Of a stretch of DNA of 64,000 nucleotides, positions 42,960-53,074 are shown piece by piece. Source of the stretch: Arsenicibacter rosenii (GTDB lineage Bacteria; Bacteroidota; Bacteroidia; Cytophagales; Spirosomataceae); NCBI RefSeq assembly GCF_001870735.1, contig NZ_MORL01000006.1:248001-312000 (forward strand), written 5' to 3'. Both the position numbers and the translations under genes were made by a program. The notes below the pieces were generated by a model, which saw nothing but the letters and a program-made list of their open reading frames with translations, made no database searches and was not told the DNA's origin. Position 1 is the stretch's first letter. Every line of letters starts with the position of its first letter.

Positions 42960-45125
42960 ATGAAAAAATACCTTTTTACAGGCTTTATGGCCTTATACCT
43001 GCTGGCTCCGGCATTTGCCCAGAAACGGGCAACCTGGATCTGGTATCCCGGCGATTTCGAAGTTTGGCTGGGCAACAACATGCAGAACCGCCGGACCGAA
43101 CGCGGCACGTTTCTGCCCCCGTTCTGGAAACTCGACAGCCACTACAACCTCATTGACTTTCACAAGGATTTCGACCTGACCGAAGCCGAAGAGGTGGCGC
43201 TTGCCGTAGAGGGTAAATACAATGTCAAAATCGACGGCAAGGCCTTTCCCGGCTATCCGAAACGGATTCGGGTGCCGGCTGGCAAGCATAAACTGAGCCT
43301 GAAAGTGTTCTGTCAGGATCGCGTGCCGGCCATCTACGTGAAGGGTAAAAACGTGGTGTCGGACGATACGTGGCTGGTGACGTTTGAAGACAAGGAATGG
43401 ATCGATGAGACCGGCAAAGCATCCGATCAGTCGGGGACGACCTGGCTGCTGGCGGGGTCCTGGAACTTCGATAATATCAATACGCCGCCGTCGGAATTCC
43501 GGCTGGCGACGAAGCCGCAACCGGCTGTGAAAACCACCCGGACGGGCAAGTCGTTTTTCCTCGATTTCGGAAAAGAAACCTTTGGCCAGATTAAACTACA
43601 TGGCCTGACCGGTAAGGGCAATGTCGATATTTACTACGGAGAGTCGGCCGAAGAAGCCCGCACGACCGCAACCTGCGAGACGCTGGACCATCTGGAAATC
43701 AGTCAGCCGGCCAAACGGGACTCGGTGATGGAGCTGACCAAGGCGTTTCGTTACGTGAATGTACAGGTCGACGGCAGTGTATCCATCGACTCGGTGTCGA
43801 TGTTGTACGAATACCTGCCGGTAGCTGACCGGGGCAGTTTCCGGTGCTCCGATGAAGAAATCAATAAAATTTACGACGTAGCGGCCTATACCCTGCACCT
43901 GAACACCCGCGAGTTTTTCATCGACGGCATTAAGCGCGACCGCTGGATCTGGTCGGGCGATGCCAACCAGAGCTACCTGATGAACTACTACCTGATGTTC
44001 GATTCGCCGTCGGTCACGCGGACGCTGCTGGCCTTGCGGGGCAAAGATCCGGTCACGAGCCACATCAACACCATCATGGATTACACCCTGTATTGGTTTA
44101 TCGGCATTTATGACTACTACCAGCACACGGGCGACAAAGCGTTTATCAAGCAGTTTTATCCGCGGATGCAGAGCCTGATGAACTACTGCCTTGGCCGCCG
44201 GAACAAAAACGGACTGCTCGAAGGGCTGGCCGGCGACTGGGTGTTTATCGACTGGGCCGAGGGGCTGAGCAAAAAGGGCGAAGTGAGTTTTGAGCAGTTG
44301 TTGTTTGCCCGTAGCCTGGAAACAATGGCGCTGTGTGCGCAGATTGCCAACGACGCTCCGAACGCAGCGATGTACAGCAAGCTGGCCGCTGATGTGAAAG
44401 CCAAACTGTTTGCCAATTACTGGAATGAGCAGAAACAGGCGCTGGTGCATAGCCGCGTGGATGGCGTGCCGACGGAGAACGTGACCCGCTACGCCAATAT
44501 GTTCGGTATTTTCTTCAATTACTTTACCGAGGCGCAGAAGCAGGGCGTGAAACAGAACGTGTTGCTAAACAATAACATCCAGAAAATCACGACACCATAC
44601 ATGCGTTTCTACGAACTGGAAGCGCTCTGTGCGATGGGTGAGCAGCCGTATGTACTGAACGAAATGAAAGCCTATTGGGGCGGCATGCTGAAGCTGGGTG
44701 CGACGACATTCTGGGAAGAATACAACCCCACCAAAAAAGGGGCAGAACACTATGCGATGTATGGCCGTGAGTTTGGCAAAAGCCTGTGCCATGCGTGGGG
44801 CGCCAGCCCGATTTACCTCCTCGGGAAGTATTACCTGGGGGTGAAACCAACCGCACCGGCCTATGCAACCTACCTGATTGAACCGAAATTAGGCGGTTTA
44901 CAGTGGATGGAGGGCAAAGTCCCGACACCCGATGGGGAAGTAACACTGGCGTGCAGCACCAAAGAAATAGCCGTGACCGGTACCAATGCCGGTACGGGAA
45001 CGCTGCGGTTCAGCAGCAAAACCAGGCCCGTCTGCCGGCAGGGCGAGGTGCGGGCCACCGGCAACGGACAGTACGAACTGACGGTCGAAAAGGGTAAGCA
45101 TTACGTAGTGTCGTATCAGTTGTAA
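42960..45125 (+). CDS. Alpha-L-rhamnosidase-like (GH78-type) enzyme, short form
   Basis: A 721-residue secreted enzyme (signal peptide about 1-20). It lacks the N-terminal fibronectin-like domains of the other two GH78 proteins and opens with TWIWYPGDFEVWLGNNMQ and a jelly-roll. The six-hairpin barrel carries DGIKRDRWIWSGDANQSY (Asp322, Asp327), aligning with the acid motif DCPxRxE of GH78, and ATTFWEEYNP (Glu586) as base; the acid motif differs from the consensus, so the substrate may not be simple rhamnose. The C-terminal beta domain ends in GKHYVVSYQL. It sits in tandem with the next rhamnosidase at 26 bases. Confidence 0.8.
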   Translation: MKKYLFTGFMALYLLAPAFAQKRATWIWYPGDFEVWLGNNMQNRRTERGTFLPPFWKLDSHYNLIDFHKDFDLTEAEEVALAVEGKYNVKIDGKAFPGYPKRIRVPAGKHKLSLKVFCQDRVPAIYVKGKNVVSDDTWLVTFEDKEWIDETGKASDQSGTTWLLAGSWNFDNINTPPSEFRLATKPQPAVKTTRTGKSFFLDFGKETFGQIKLHGLTGKGNVDIYYGESAEEARTTATCETLDHLEISQPAKRDSVMELTKAFRYVNVQVDGSVSIDSVSMLYEYLPVADRGSFRCSDEEINKIYDVAAYTLHLNTREFFIDGIKRDRWIWSGDANQSYLMNYYLMFDSPSVTRTLLALRGKDPVTSHINTIMDYTLYWFIGIYDYYQHTGDKAFIKQFYPRMQSLMNYCLGRRNKNGLLEGLAGDWVFIDWAEGLSKKGEVSFEQLLFARSLETMALCAQIANDAPNAAMYSKLAADVKAKLFANYWNEQKQALVHSRVDGVPTENVTRYANMFGIFFNYFTEAQKQGVKQNVLLNNNIQKITTPYMRFYELEALCAMGEQPYVLNEMKAYWGGMLKLGATTFWEEYNPTKKGAEHYAMYGREFGKSLCHAWGASPIYLLGKYYLGVKPTAPAYATYLIEPKLGGLQWMEGKVPTPDGEVTLACSTKEIAVTGTNAGTGTLRFSSKTRPVCRQGEVRATGNGQYELTVEKGKHYVVSYQL

Positions 45126-45151
45126 GCTCAGTCTGACAAAAAGAGAAACAA

Positions 45152-47905
45152 ATGGGTAACCGGTTTTTCCTGCTGATTGCGGGTTTGTTCAGCGTGTTGA
45201 CGGCGGTGGCGCAGCCGGTGCAGGTTAGTGGGTTGCGGTGCGAATACCGGAGCAATCCGGCGGGCGTGCAGACGCTGAAGCCCTCGTTGAGCTGGCAACT
45301 CAGGAGCGATAGCCGTAATGTGATGCAGACGGCATACCGGATTCTGGTCGCCGATTCGCCGGAAGCCTTACAGGCCGGTAAAGGTACTTGCTGGGACTCG
45401 GGCAGGCAACTGTCAGATGCATCGATTCAGGTGCCGTATGACGGGAAACCCCTCGCTGCCACCCAAACGTATTACTGGAAAGTAAAGGTTTGGGATAACC
45501 GGCAGCATGAGTCGGCGTGGAGTGCGGTGAGCAGTTGGCAAATGGGTCTGCTGCAGCCGTCGGACTGGAAACAGGCGCGCTGGATTGCGTACGAAAAACT
45601 GGCTGACTCGCTGGTCAATCCGTTGCCGACCGACGGCAAAAAAGACATCGTAACGGGCGGAAATGTGCTGCCACTATTCCGTAAAACGGTGACGGTTAGC
45701 AAACCGGTCCGGCAGGCGACCCTGTTCATGGCTGGTTTAGGCCATTTCGACCTGCACCTGAACGGCCGCAAAGTGGGCGATCACTTCATGGATGCGGGCT
45801 GGACCAAATATGACAAAGAAGCGCAGTACGTTGCCTTTGACCTGACGCGTCAGCTGAAAGCGGGGGAAAATGTGCTGGGGGCCATGCTGGGCAACGGCTT
45901 TTATTACGTGCCGCCGGTCAAGGGCCGCTACCGGAAGCTGAAAGTAATGTTCGGTTATCCGAAAATGATCTGCCGGCTGGCCATCACGTATCAGGATGGC
46001 ACGACAGCCGATGTGGTGAGCGATGGCTCCTGGAAAACGGCCCCGTCGCCTATTACGTTTTCCAGCATTTACGGTGGTGAAGATTATGACGCTAACCTGG
46101 AACAGGCTGGCTGGGATCAGGCCGGTTTTTCCGGAACAGGCTGGCGGCCGGTGCTGCTGACCGATGGCCCGCCGTCGCTCATCGCCCAGAGTCAGGAGCC
46201 GCTGACGGTGGCCGAAACGTTTGAGCCGAAAGGTAGTCAGATACTGCCTTCGGGTGATCGGGTGATTGATTTCGGGCAGAATGCGTCGGGCATCGTTGAG
46301 GTATCGGTGCGGGGGCATCGCGGCGATACGGTCCGCATCTATCCGGCCGAATTGCTCAAAGCCGATGGGTCGGTCAATCAGAAGGCAAGCGGCAGTCCGT
46401 TTATTTTTACCTACGTGCTGAAAGGCGCGGGAGTTGAGACATGGCGTCCGCAGTTTACGTACTACGGGTTCCGGTATGCGCAGGTGCATATGAGTCCCGT
46501 CAATCCGGCGAGTCATCCTGAATTGCTTGCTATCAAGAGCTTACACATCCGGAACGCCGCCGCCCGCATCGGTGATTTCTCCAGTTCCAACGACCTCTTC
46601 AACCGGACAAACACGCTGATTGATTGGGCCATTAAGAGCAACATGGTCAGTGTGTTTACCGACTGCCCGCACCGCGAAAAACTCGGCTGGCTGGAAGAAC
46701 TTCACCTTGTCGGGGCGTCGGTACGCTACCAGTACGACATTGCCAGCCTGCTGAAAAAAGCCGTGCACGACATGCGCACCTCGCAGCTTCCCGACGGACT
46801 GATTCCGGAAATTGCGCCGGAATACGTCAAATTTGATTGGGGGGGCGGTATTTTCCGTGATTCACCGGAGTGGGGAAGCAGTGCCATTATTGTGCCCTGG
46901 TACCTCTATCAATGGTTCGGCGAGAAAAACGAACTGGCCGACAGCTACCCGATGATGCAGCGCTATATTGCTTACCTGAGCACGAAGGCCAATAACCACA
47001 TCCTGTCGCAGGGACTGGGCGACTGGTACGATCTGGGCCCCAAACCGCCGGGCGTCTCGCAACTGACACCGATGGGCGTGACCGGCACGGCTATCTATTA
47101 TTACGATCTGACTATTATGGAGCAGATTGCGGCGTTTTTGGGGAAAACGGCCGACGCACGGCGATATAAGGCACTGGCAGACGAGGTGCGCCAGGCGTTT
47201 AATAATACGTTTTTTAACAGGGAAACGAAACAATACGCAACCAACAGTCAGACGGCCAATGCCATGGCGCTGTTCATGAAACTAGTTGAGCCGCAGTACG
47301 AAGCGGCCGTTGTTGAGAATCTGGTTGCAGACATCCGGAGCCGGAACAACAGCCTGACCGCCGGCGATATCGGCTACCGCTACCTGTTGCGGGCGCTCGA
47401 AAATGCAGGCCGGTCGGACGTTATTTATGCGATGAACAACCGGTCGGATGTGCCAGGCTATGGCTATCAGCTGGCGAAAGGAGCCACCGCACTGACGGAA
47501 TCGTGGCAGGCCCTGCCGACGGTGTCGAACAACCACTTTATGCTGGGCCACCTGATGGAATGGTTTTATGCCGGTCTGGTGGGTATTAAGCAGGACGAAA
47601 CATCGGTCGCGTTTAAGCAGACTATGATTTATCCGCAGCCGGTGGGTGATGTGACCCGGGCACAGGCGTCTTACGAATCACCGTACGGCCGGATTCAGTG
47701 CGCCTGGCAACGCACCGGCACCACCTTTGAGATGACTGTTGTCATTCCGGCCAACACCACCGCCACGGTCTATCTGCCTGCCGACGGCAGCCGTCCGGTG
47801 CTGGAGGGTGGGAGGGCCATCAAGCCGGTCAGCCACGCCAATGGCCGCGCGCAGGTCCGGATCGGGTCGGGGACATATCGGTTCCGGACGAGAATTCTGC
47901 CATAA
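45152..47905 (+). CDS. GH78 alpha-L-rhamnosidase
   Basis: A 917-residue secreted enzyme (signal peptide about 1-20) with the same domain order as the GH78 protein at 30.4 kb: VSGLRCEYRSNPAGVQTLKP, jelly roll with LFMAGLGHFDLHLNGRKVGD, DFGQNASGIVEVSVRG, six-hairpin barrel and C-terminal sandwich ending GSGTYRFRT. The general acid motif is DCPHREKLGWLEE (Asp504, Glu509) and the base Glu783 in ALTESWQ. It ends the long plus-strand run; a gene of different composition on the other strand follows. Having several rhamnosidases suggests that different rhamnose linkages are attacked. Confidence 0.92.
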   Translation: MGNRFFLLIAGLFSVLTAVAQPVQVSGLRCEYRSNPAGVQTLKPSLSWQLRSDSRNVMQTAYRILVADSPEALQAGKGTCWDSGRQLSDASIQVPYDGKPLAATQTYYWKVKVWDNRQHESAWSAVSSWQMGLLQPSDWKQARWIAYEKLADSLVNPLPTDGKKDIVTGGNVLPLFRKTVTVSKPVRQATLFMAGLGHFDLHLNGRKVGDHFMDAGWTKYDKEAQYVAFDLTRQLKAGENVLGAMLGNGFYYVPPVKGRYRKLKVMFGYPKMICRLAITYQDGTTADVVSDGSWKTAPSPITFSSIYGGEDYDANLEQAGWDQAGFSGTGWRPVLLTDGPPSLIAQSQEPLTVAETFEPKGSQILPSGDRVIDFGQNASGIVEVSVRGHRGDTVRIYPAELLKADGSVNQKASGSPFIFTYVLKGAGVETWRPQFTYYGFRYAQVHMSPVNPASHPELLAIKSLHIRNAAARIGDFSSSNDLFNRTNTLIDWAIKSNMVSVFTDCPHREKLGWLEELHLVGASVRYQYDIASLLKKAVHDMRTSQLPDGLIPEIAPEYVKFDWGGGIFRDSPEWGSSAIIVPWYLYQWFGEKNELADSYPMMQRYIAYLSTKANNHILSQGLGDWYDLGPKPPGVSQLTPMGVTGTAIYYYDLTIMEQIAAFLGKTADARRYKALADEVRQAFNNTFFNRETKQYATNSQTANAMALFMKLVEPQYEAAVVENLVADIRSRNNSLTAGDIGYRYLLRALENAGRSDVIYAMNNRSDVPGYGYQLAKGATALTESWQALPTVSNNHFMLGHLMEWFYAGLVGIKQDETSVAFKQTMIYPQPVGDVTRAQASYESPYGRIQCAWQRTGTTFEMTVVIPANTTATVYLPADGSRPVLEGGRAIKPVSHANGRAQVRIGSGTYRFRTRILP

Positions 47906-48056
47906 TTTTTCTCCCCATCGAGAGCATCAATTCCCGGCAAGAAGAAAAAAATACTAATCAGACCGCCCTATGTATGGTAATTTTCTTAAATCGTTTAGTG
48001 AAAAGAAAAGCTTCATAAAGTTGTCAGTTTATACTGACTTCCGGGTGAAGCATAGT

Positions 48057-49019
48057 TTAGAAAGGCTTTTTCCCGATTATTTTTTTTATGACTTCCTTAG
48101 CAAGTGTGCGTAAGGTGAACTGACGGCTAACGGCATACTTGAAGTTACCGGTGTTAATTGTTTCAATCGGTTTCCCCTTGTCACTGTGCTGGACGATCTG
48201 CCTGGTTTTGATGTTCACTACGTGCCGTAGATTAAGGTTGTTGGCGAACATGTCTGACAATCGCGGGGAGTAATACATACATCCTTCAAAAAAATAGTGT
48301 GTAACCTGTGACCATCGGGTAGCTTCCGGATTTAAGATAGGGGCTCCGCCGTGAATTAAATTAGATGACCAGATCAGTACATCTCCTTTGTTGAGATGAA
48401 TTTGCTGGGGAGCATAATGGCCCGAATCCATAAAGGCTTCCATAAAGTCTTCGTACTCATGGTATTCCGCATAGTCTTTCTGGGCTTCAATACCAATATT
48501 ATAGTAATTGAACTCTTCGTTGCGATGCGATTTAGGGTAGTAGAAGAGAGGACCGTTATTCGCATTTGTATCTTCCATCGCCACCCACACACCACACATG
48601 AACCGTGCTGGTACACAACTGAAATGAATTGTATCTGAATGAGCCCTTTGCTGGGTGCCAAATTTAAAGTTTAACGTCTGGAATGGGATAGGCTCCCGTT
48701 CATACAAAAAGCGTAATACATCGAATATCGCATCTGCACTCGCTATGGCACGAACGCTTTCATATTTTTTCCATAAATCCTGATGTCGTGAAGGTTCCTC
48801 GCCCAACCGGTCAGGATATTCGTGCTTTATGTCTTGAATAGTCTGGTCAATGAGCTTACTGTCAATCATCCCCGGAAGCACTATATAGCCTTCATTATGA
48901 AAATCAAAGGCCATTTTCTGTTGTTGCAGATCCAGTGTTTTTTGGCTTATCAGGTTTTCAAAGAATGGTGATTCAACCCATGGTAAATTCATTCGCTGCG
49001 CGATGGCTGTCTTATTCAT
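48057..49019 (-). CDS. Phytanoyl-CoA dioxygenase (PhyH) family protein
   Basis: A 320-residue Fe(II)/2-oxoglutarate dioxygenase. The metal triad is visible: His127 and Asp129 (QRAHSDTIHF) and His223 (NLIHGGAP), with Arg235 (TRWSQVTHYF) for 2-oxoglutarate. No signal peptide, so cytoplasmic. Substrate unknown; such proteins often act in sugar, lipid or secondary metabolism. It interrupts the hydrolase cluster on the opposite strand. Its DNA is clearly AT-richer than its neighbours (about 42-43 percent GC by eye against 55-58), and the flanks are AT-rich too, suggesting recent acquisition. A degraded mobile element was not seen beside it. Confidence 0.88.
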   Translation of the reverse strand: MNKTAIAQRMNLPWVESPFFENLISQKTLDLQQQKMAFDFHNEGYIVLPGMIDSKLIDQTIQDIKHEYPDRLGEEPSRHQDLWKKYESVRAIASADAIFDVLRFLYEREPIPFQTLNFKFGTQQRAHSDTIHFSCVPARFMCGVWVAMEDTNANNGPLFYYPKSHRNEEFNYYNIGIEAQKDYAEYHEYEDFMEAFMDSGHYAPQQIHLNKGDVLIWSSNLIHGGAPILNPEATRWSQVTHYFFEGCMYYSPRLSDMFANNLNLRHVVNIKTRQIVQHSDKGKPIETINTGNFKYAVSRQFTLRTLAKEVIKKIIGKKPF

Positions 49020-49266
49020 AAATATAGTTTTTAAACGACTTGATGTAAAATGACTGATTCAATTCCGGATAACAGGCTAATTTAAATGAACAGATGATTG
49101 TAATAAAGAATTTTCTATTGAATGCATCAGGAATTATAATTACTTAAATATATGAACAATTTTTTGTGTTTATTGGCATCCGGTCAGGCGGGGCTAAAAA
49201 AAACAATGCCTGTTTTTGGGTAGTAACTGTGACTGAGCAGACCTGTTTGTTGTAGAGGGGCCATAA

Positions 49267-49400
49267 GCTTCCGGAAGGATGACGCCGCTTTTCCGGAAGC
49301 CTGAATAGCTTCCCGGGAAGTTAATCGCTCCTCATAATAAGATCCTACAATCAAACGAAAAGATTGTAGACGGGCATGCGCTCATTCGGGGATAGTTTTG
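49267..49400 (+). promoter_or_regulatory. Three evenly spaced palindromes and a -7 box before the 49.4-kb gene
   Basis: CTTCCGGAAG (49268-49277), TTCCGGAA (49291-49298) and CTTCCCGGGAAG (49309-49320) have centres 20-22 bases apart, that is on the same face of the DNA. TAGTTTTG (49393-49400) matches TAnnTTTG and would start transcription about 30 bases before the ATG at 49439; its -33 partner is not well spaced. The rest of the 419-bp gap (49020-49438) is AT-rich, with no gene seen. Confidence 0.5.
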
Positions 49401-49438
49401 TATTCTGAAGGGGTTTTGTCCCTCTTCTACGGCCAGAA

Positions 49439-50539
49439 ATGAAGCGTCTACGTGCAGGGATTATACTCGTTTATCTTACCATGCAGCGATTGGCTGCCCA
49501 GCCTGCCCCGATACCGGAGGCCGATATGCAGCGCCTGTATGGGGAAATTAAAACCCCGTACAAATACGGACTCGTGCTGACACCTCCCGATAACAGCCAG
49601 AAAATGGATTGCCCGACTGTGTTCCGCAAGGGCCGGAAGTGGTACATGACCTACATTATTTTCGGTGGCCGGGGGTATGAAACATGGCTCGCCAAAAGCA
49701 GGGACCTCCTGCACTGGGAAACGCTGGGCCGTTTGATGTCTTTTACCGATTCCACCAACTGGGATGGTAATCAGAAGGCAGGCTACAATGCCCTGATCGA
49801 TACCAAATGGGGAGGCAGCTATGCCCTCCGGAAGTTTAAAGGCAGATACTGGATGTCGTACTTCGGCGGTTCGGCAAAAGGGTATGAGGCCGGTGACCTC
49901 TCCATCGGCATGGCTCACACAACCCGAGATCCGGCAACGATCCACGAATGGCAGCGGCAACCCAAACCGCTTTTTACGGCCAAAGACCCCGACACCCGCT
50001 GGTGGGAAAACCGCAAGCTGTTTAAAAGTTCGGTCATCGAAGACAAGGACCGGCTGACGGGCCACCGGTTTGTGATGTATTACAACGCCAACGGCGATTC
50101 GGCCGGAAACAACCTTAAAACGCGCTGGTTTGAACGCATCGGTATGGCCGTTTCTGACGACATGGCGACGTGGCAGCGCTTTGAGAAAGAGCCGGTTATG
50201 CAGCATCCGGTCGGTATTACGGGCGATGCGGTGTTGCAGAAAATAGGTGATACGTGGGTGATGTTTTATTTCGGCGCCTTCTGGCAGGGCCGCAAAGACG
50301 GCTTCGACCGGTTTGCTGCCTCAAAAGACCTGATTCACTGGACCGACTGGACAGGTGAGGACCTCATGAAGCCTTCCGAACCGTATGACAACCTCTATGC
50401 CCACAAACCGTATGTTTTGAAACACAAGGGTGTCGTCTATCACTTCTATTGCGCCGTCAACAAAAAGGAGCAACGCGGCATTGCCGTGGCCACTTCGGTT
50501 GACATGGGCAAAAGCACCAAAACGTTTGTCGCAAAGTAA
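49439..50539 (+). CDS. Secreted five-bladed propeller glycosidase (GH43/GH130-like)
   Basis: A 366-residue protein with a signal peptide ending RLAAQ. The propeller signatures are DCPTVFRKGRKWYMTYIIFG, ETWLAKSRDLLHWETLG, YALRKFKGRYWMSYFGG and FAASKDLIHWTDWTG, with conserved acids in DCPTVF and GYNALIDTKWGG. Family assignment is between GH43, GH117 and GH130 and cannot be settled by eye; phosphorylase activity is not excluded, although a secreted location argues for a hydrolase. It begins the second plus-strand unit and lies 12 bases before the GH2 gene. Confidence 0.72.
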   Translation: MKRLRAGIILVYLTMQRLAAQPAPIPEADMQRLYGEIKTPYKYGLVLTPPDNSQKMDCPTVFRKGRKWYMTYIIFGGRGYETWLAKSRDLLHWETLGRLMSFTDSTNWDGNQKAGYNALIDTKWGGSYALRKFKGRYWMSYFGGSAKGYEAGDLSIGMAHTTRDPATIHEWQRQPKPLFTAKDPDTRWWENRKLFKSSVIEDKDRLTGHRFVMYYNANGDSAGNNLKTRWFERIGMAVSDDMATWQRFEKEPVMQHPVGITGDAVLQKIGDTWVMFYFGAFWQGRKDGFDRFAASKDLIHWTDWTGEDLMKPSEPYDNLYAHKPYVLKHKGVVYHFYCAVNKKEQRGIAVATSVDMGKSTKTFVAK

Positions 50540-50551
50540 GCAATCTCCGGT

Positions 50552-53005
50552 ATGACCCGCCTGAACCCTACACAACCACTGACATACTATTGCCGGTTAA
50601 TGACTCTGATCGGGCTGTTGTTCAGTATATTACTGCCGGCAATGGCGCAGCAACCGCCCCGGCTGGTGACTGACTTCACCAACGACTGGCGGTTTGCCTC
50701 AGGCGATTATCCGGCAGCCAAAGACAAGGCATTTTCAGATGCCGGCTGGCGGACACTGAATCTGCCGCACGACTGGAGCATTGAAGGCCAGTTCAGCGAG
50801 CATCACCTGACCACTACCCAGGGCGGGGCTTTACCGACCGGTATTGGCTGGTACCGCAAGACGTTTACGCTGCCCGCTACAGCTACCGGTAAGCGGGTAT
50901 ACGTTGAATTCGACGGCATTTACCGGCACAGCGAGGTGTGGATCAATGGGCATTCGCTCGGAACGCGCGCCAGTGGCTACAGCTCGTTCCGCTACGACGT
51001 AACGCCATACCTGACTTCCGGTCCGCAGGTGCTGGCGGTTCGGGTCGACAACTCGGCGCAACCCAATACGCGCTGGTATTCCGGCTCGGGTATCTACCGG
51101 AACGTACGGCTGGTGCTGACGTCGGACGTAGCCATCGACCAGTGGGGGACATTTGTGAGCACGCCGGTGGTGTCGGAGAAAAAAGCCACGGTAAAATTGC
51201 AGCTGACCTTACGTAAAACCAGCGCCGCGCCGGAGCGGGTGTCGGTCCGGACGCGTTTGCTGAACCCGCAGGGAAAACTTGTGGCCGAACAGGAACAGAA
51301 AAACAATTTGCTGAAAGACAGCGTCACAGCCCTGCCGGTACCCGTTCAGCTGATCGTAGCAAGTCCGCTGCTGTGGTCGGTAGAACAGCCGGATCTGTAC
51401 GCGCTGGTCACGGAGTTGTATACCGAACGGGGGCTTGTGGATCGGGATACGACGCAGTTCGGCATCCGGACCTTCCGGTTTGATGCTGCAACGGGCTTTT
51501 CGCTCAATGGCAAACCGACCAAAATTCACGGGGTCTGCCTGCACCATGACCTTGGCGCGTTGGGAGCTGCCGTGAATGTACGGGCCATGCAGCGGCAACT
51601 CGAACTGCTGAAGAACATGGGCTGTAATGCCATCCGTACGGCACACAACCTGCCTGCACCGGAGTTCCTGGACCTCTGCGACCGGATGGGCTTTCTGGTG
51701 ATGGACGAGGCATTTGACATGTGGAAAAAAAAGAAGTCGAAGCGTGATTATGGCCTCGACTGGGATCAGTGGCACAGGATTGACCTCGAAACGATGGTGA
51801 AACGCGACCGGAACCATCCGTCCATTATTCTCTGGAGCATTGGTAATGAGATTCGGGAGCAGTTCGATTCGACCGGGATTACGATAGCCCGCGAGCTGGC
51901 CGGTATCGTAAAGGCGCTGGACCCAACCCGCCCCGTAACCTCGGCCCTGACGGAAAACGTGCCCGGAAAAAACTTTATTTACCAGTCGGGGGCACTGGAT
52001 GTACTGGGTTTCAACTATAAGCATACGGCCTACCCTGACTTCCCGAAACTGTTCCCCAATATACCCGTACTGGCCTCAGAAACAGGCTCGTCGTTACAGA
52101 CGCGGGGCCATTACGACATGCCGTCTGACTCGGTCCGGATGTGGGGCAAACCCAAAGGTGACTTTACGGAAGGTAACCCCGACTGGACTGCCTCGGCTTA
52201 CGACAACGAGGCGGCTTACTGGGGCTCTACCCACGAACAGACGTGGAAAGTGGTAAAAAAATACCCGCACATCGCGGGGCTGTTTGTCTGGACGGGTTTC
52301 GATTACCTCGGCGAGCCGCATCCGTATCCGTGGCCGGCGCGGAGTTCCTATTTCGGCATTCTGGACCTGGCGGGTTTTCCGAAAGATGTGTATTACCTCT
52401 ACCAAAGTGAATGGACCAACCAACCGGTACTGCACGTGTTTCCGCACTGGAACTGGACCAAAGGCAAACCTGTCGATGTGTGGGCCTATTATAATCAGGC
52501 TGATGAGGTGGAGCTTTACCTGAACGAAAAATCGGTGGGTGTGCGCCGCAAAACCGGGGACGATCTGCACGTGATGTGGCGGGTACCGTTTGAGGCCGGT
52601 ACGCTGAAAGCCGTATCACGGAAAAACGGACAGGTGGTGCAGATACGCGAAATCCGGACGGCCGGAAAGGCGGCTAAAATCGAGCTGCTTGCCGACCGTA
52701 CCGCCATTTCTGCCGATGGCAAAGACCTGGCCTACATCACCGTCCGCGTGTTGGATGAAGCCGGAAATCTGGTGCCCGATGCGACCCATCTGATCAATTT
52801 TGATCTGGCGGGCCCTGCCACCATAGCTGGTGTCGACAATGGCTATCAGGCCAGCCTTGAGCCCTTTAAAGCCAGTTACCGGCGGGCCTATAACGGCCTG
52901 TGTCTGGCCATTGTGCAAGCTACTGAAACGTCGGGTACTGTTCGGCTACGGGCTGTTTCCGAAGGCTTACAAAGCGCTGAAATCATAATTGAGACTAAAA
53001 AATGA
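50552..53005 (+). CDS. GH2 beta-galactosidase/beta-glucuronidase family enzyme
   Basis: An 817-residue secreted enzyme (signal peptide ending MAQQ near residue 35). GH2 blocks: the sugar-binding domain (LNLPHDWSIEGQFSEHH, GWYRKTFTLP, VWINGHSLGTR), Ig-like domain, catalytic barrel with acid/base Glu433 (WSIGNEIREQ) and nucleophile Glu510 (LASETGSSLQTRG), then DUF4982 and a C-terminal invasin-like domain (LLADRTAISADGKDLAYITV). It removes a beta-linked galactose, glucuronate or arabinose; all are plausible on pectin. It probably shares a transcript with the propeller gene before it. Confidence 0.9.
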   Translation: MTRLNPTQPLTYYCRLMTLIGLLFSILLPAMAQQPPRLVTDFTNDWRFASGDYPAAKDKAFSDAGWRTLNLPHDWSIEGQFSEHHLTTTQGGALPTGIGWYRKTFTLPATATGKRVYVEFDGIYRHSEVWINGHSLGTRASGYSSFRYDVTPYLTSGPQVLAVRVDNSAQPNTRWYSGSGIYRNVRLVLTSDVAIDQWGTFVSTPVVSEKKATVKLQLTLRKTSAAPERVSVRTRLLNPQGKLVAEQEQKNNLLKDSVTALPVPVQLIVASPLLWSVEQPDLYALVTELYTERGLVDRDTTQFGIRTFRFDAATGFSLNGKPTKIHGVCLHHDLGALGAAVNVRAMQRQLELLKNMGCNAIRTAHNLPAPEFLDLCDRMGFLVMDEAFDMWKKKKSKRDYGLDWDQWHRIDLETMVKRDRNHPSIILWSIGNEIREQFDSTGITIARELAGIVKALDPTRPVTSALTENVPGKNFIYQSGALDVLGFNYKHTAYPDFPKLFPNIPVLASETGSSLQTRGHYDMPSDSVRMWGKPKGDFTEGNPDWTASAYDNEAAYWGSTHEQTWKVVKKYPHIAGLFVWTGFDYLGEPHPYPWPARSSYFGILDLAGFPKDVYYLYQSEWTNQPVLHVFPHWNWTKGKPVDVWAYYNQADEVELYLNEKSVGVRRKTGDDLHVMWRVPFEAGTLKAVSRKNGQVVQIREIRTAGKAAKIELLADRTAISADGKDLAYITVRVLDEAGNLVPDATHLINFDLAGPATIAGVDNGYQASLEPFKASYRRAYNGLCLAIVQATETSGTVRLRAVSEGLQSAEIIIETKK

Positions 53006-53020
53006 GTTCATTGCCTCGTT

Positions 53021-53044
53021 TACCACATAGCCACATAAGAGAAA
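53021..53044. repeat. Single arm of the CCACATAG.CACATA repeat family
   Basis: TACCACATAGCCACATAAGA is one arm of the palindrome at 15935-16000 with a few changes. Here it stands alone in the 69-bp gap between the GH2 and GH106 genes. Confidence 0.6.
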
Positions 53045-53074
53045 AGGTAAGCTAAACAATTCCGGTTTCTTAGT

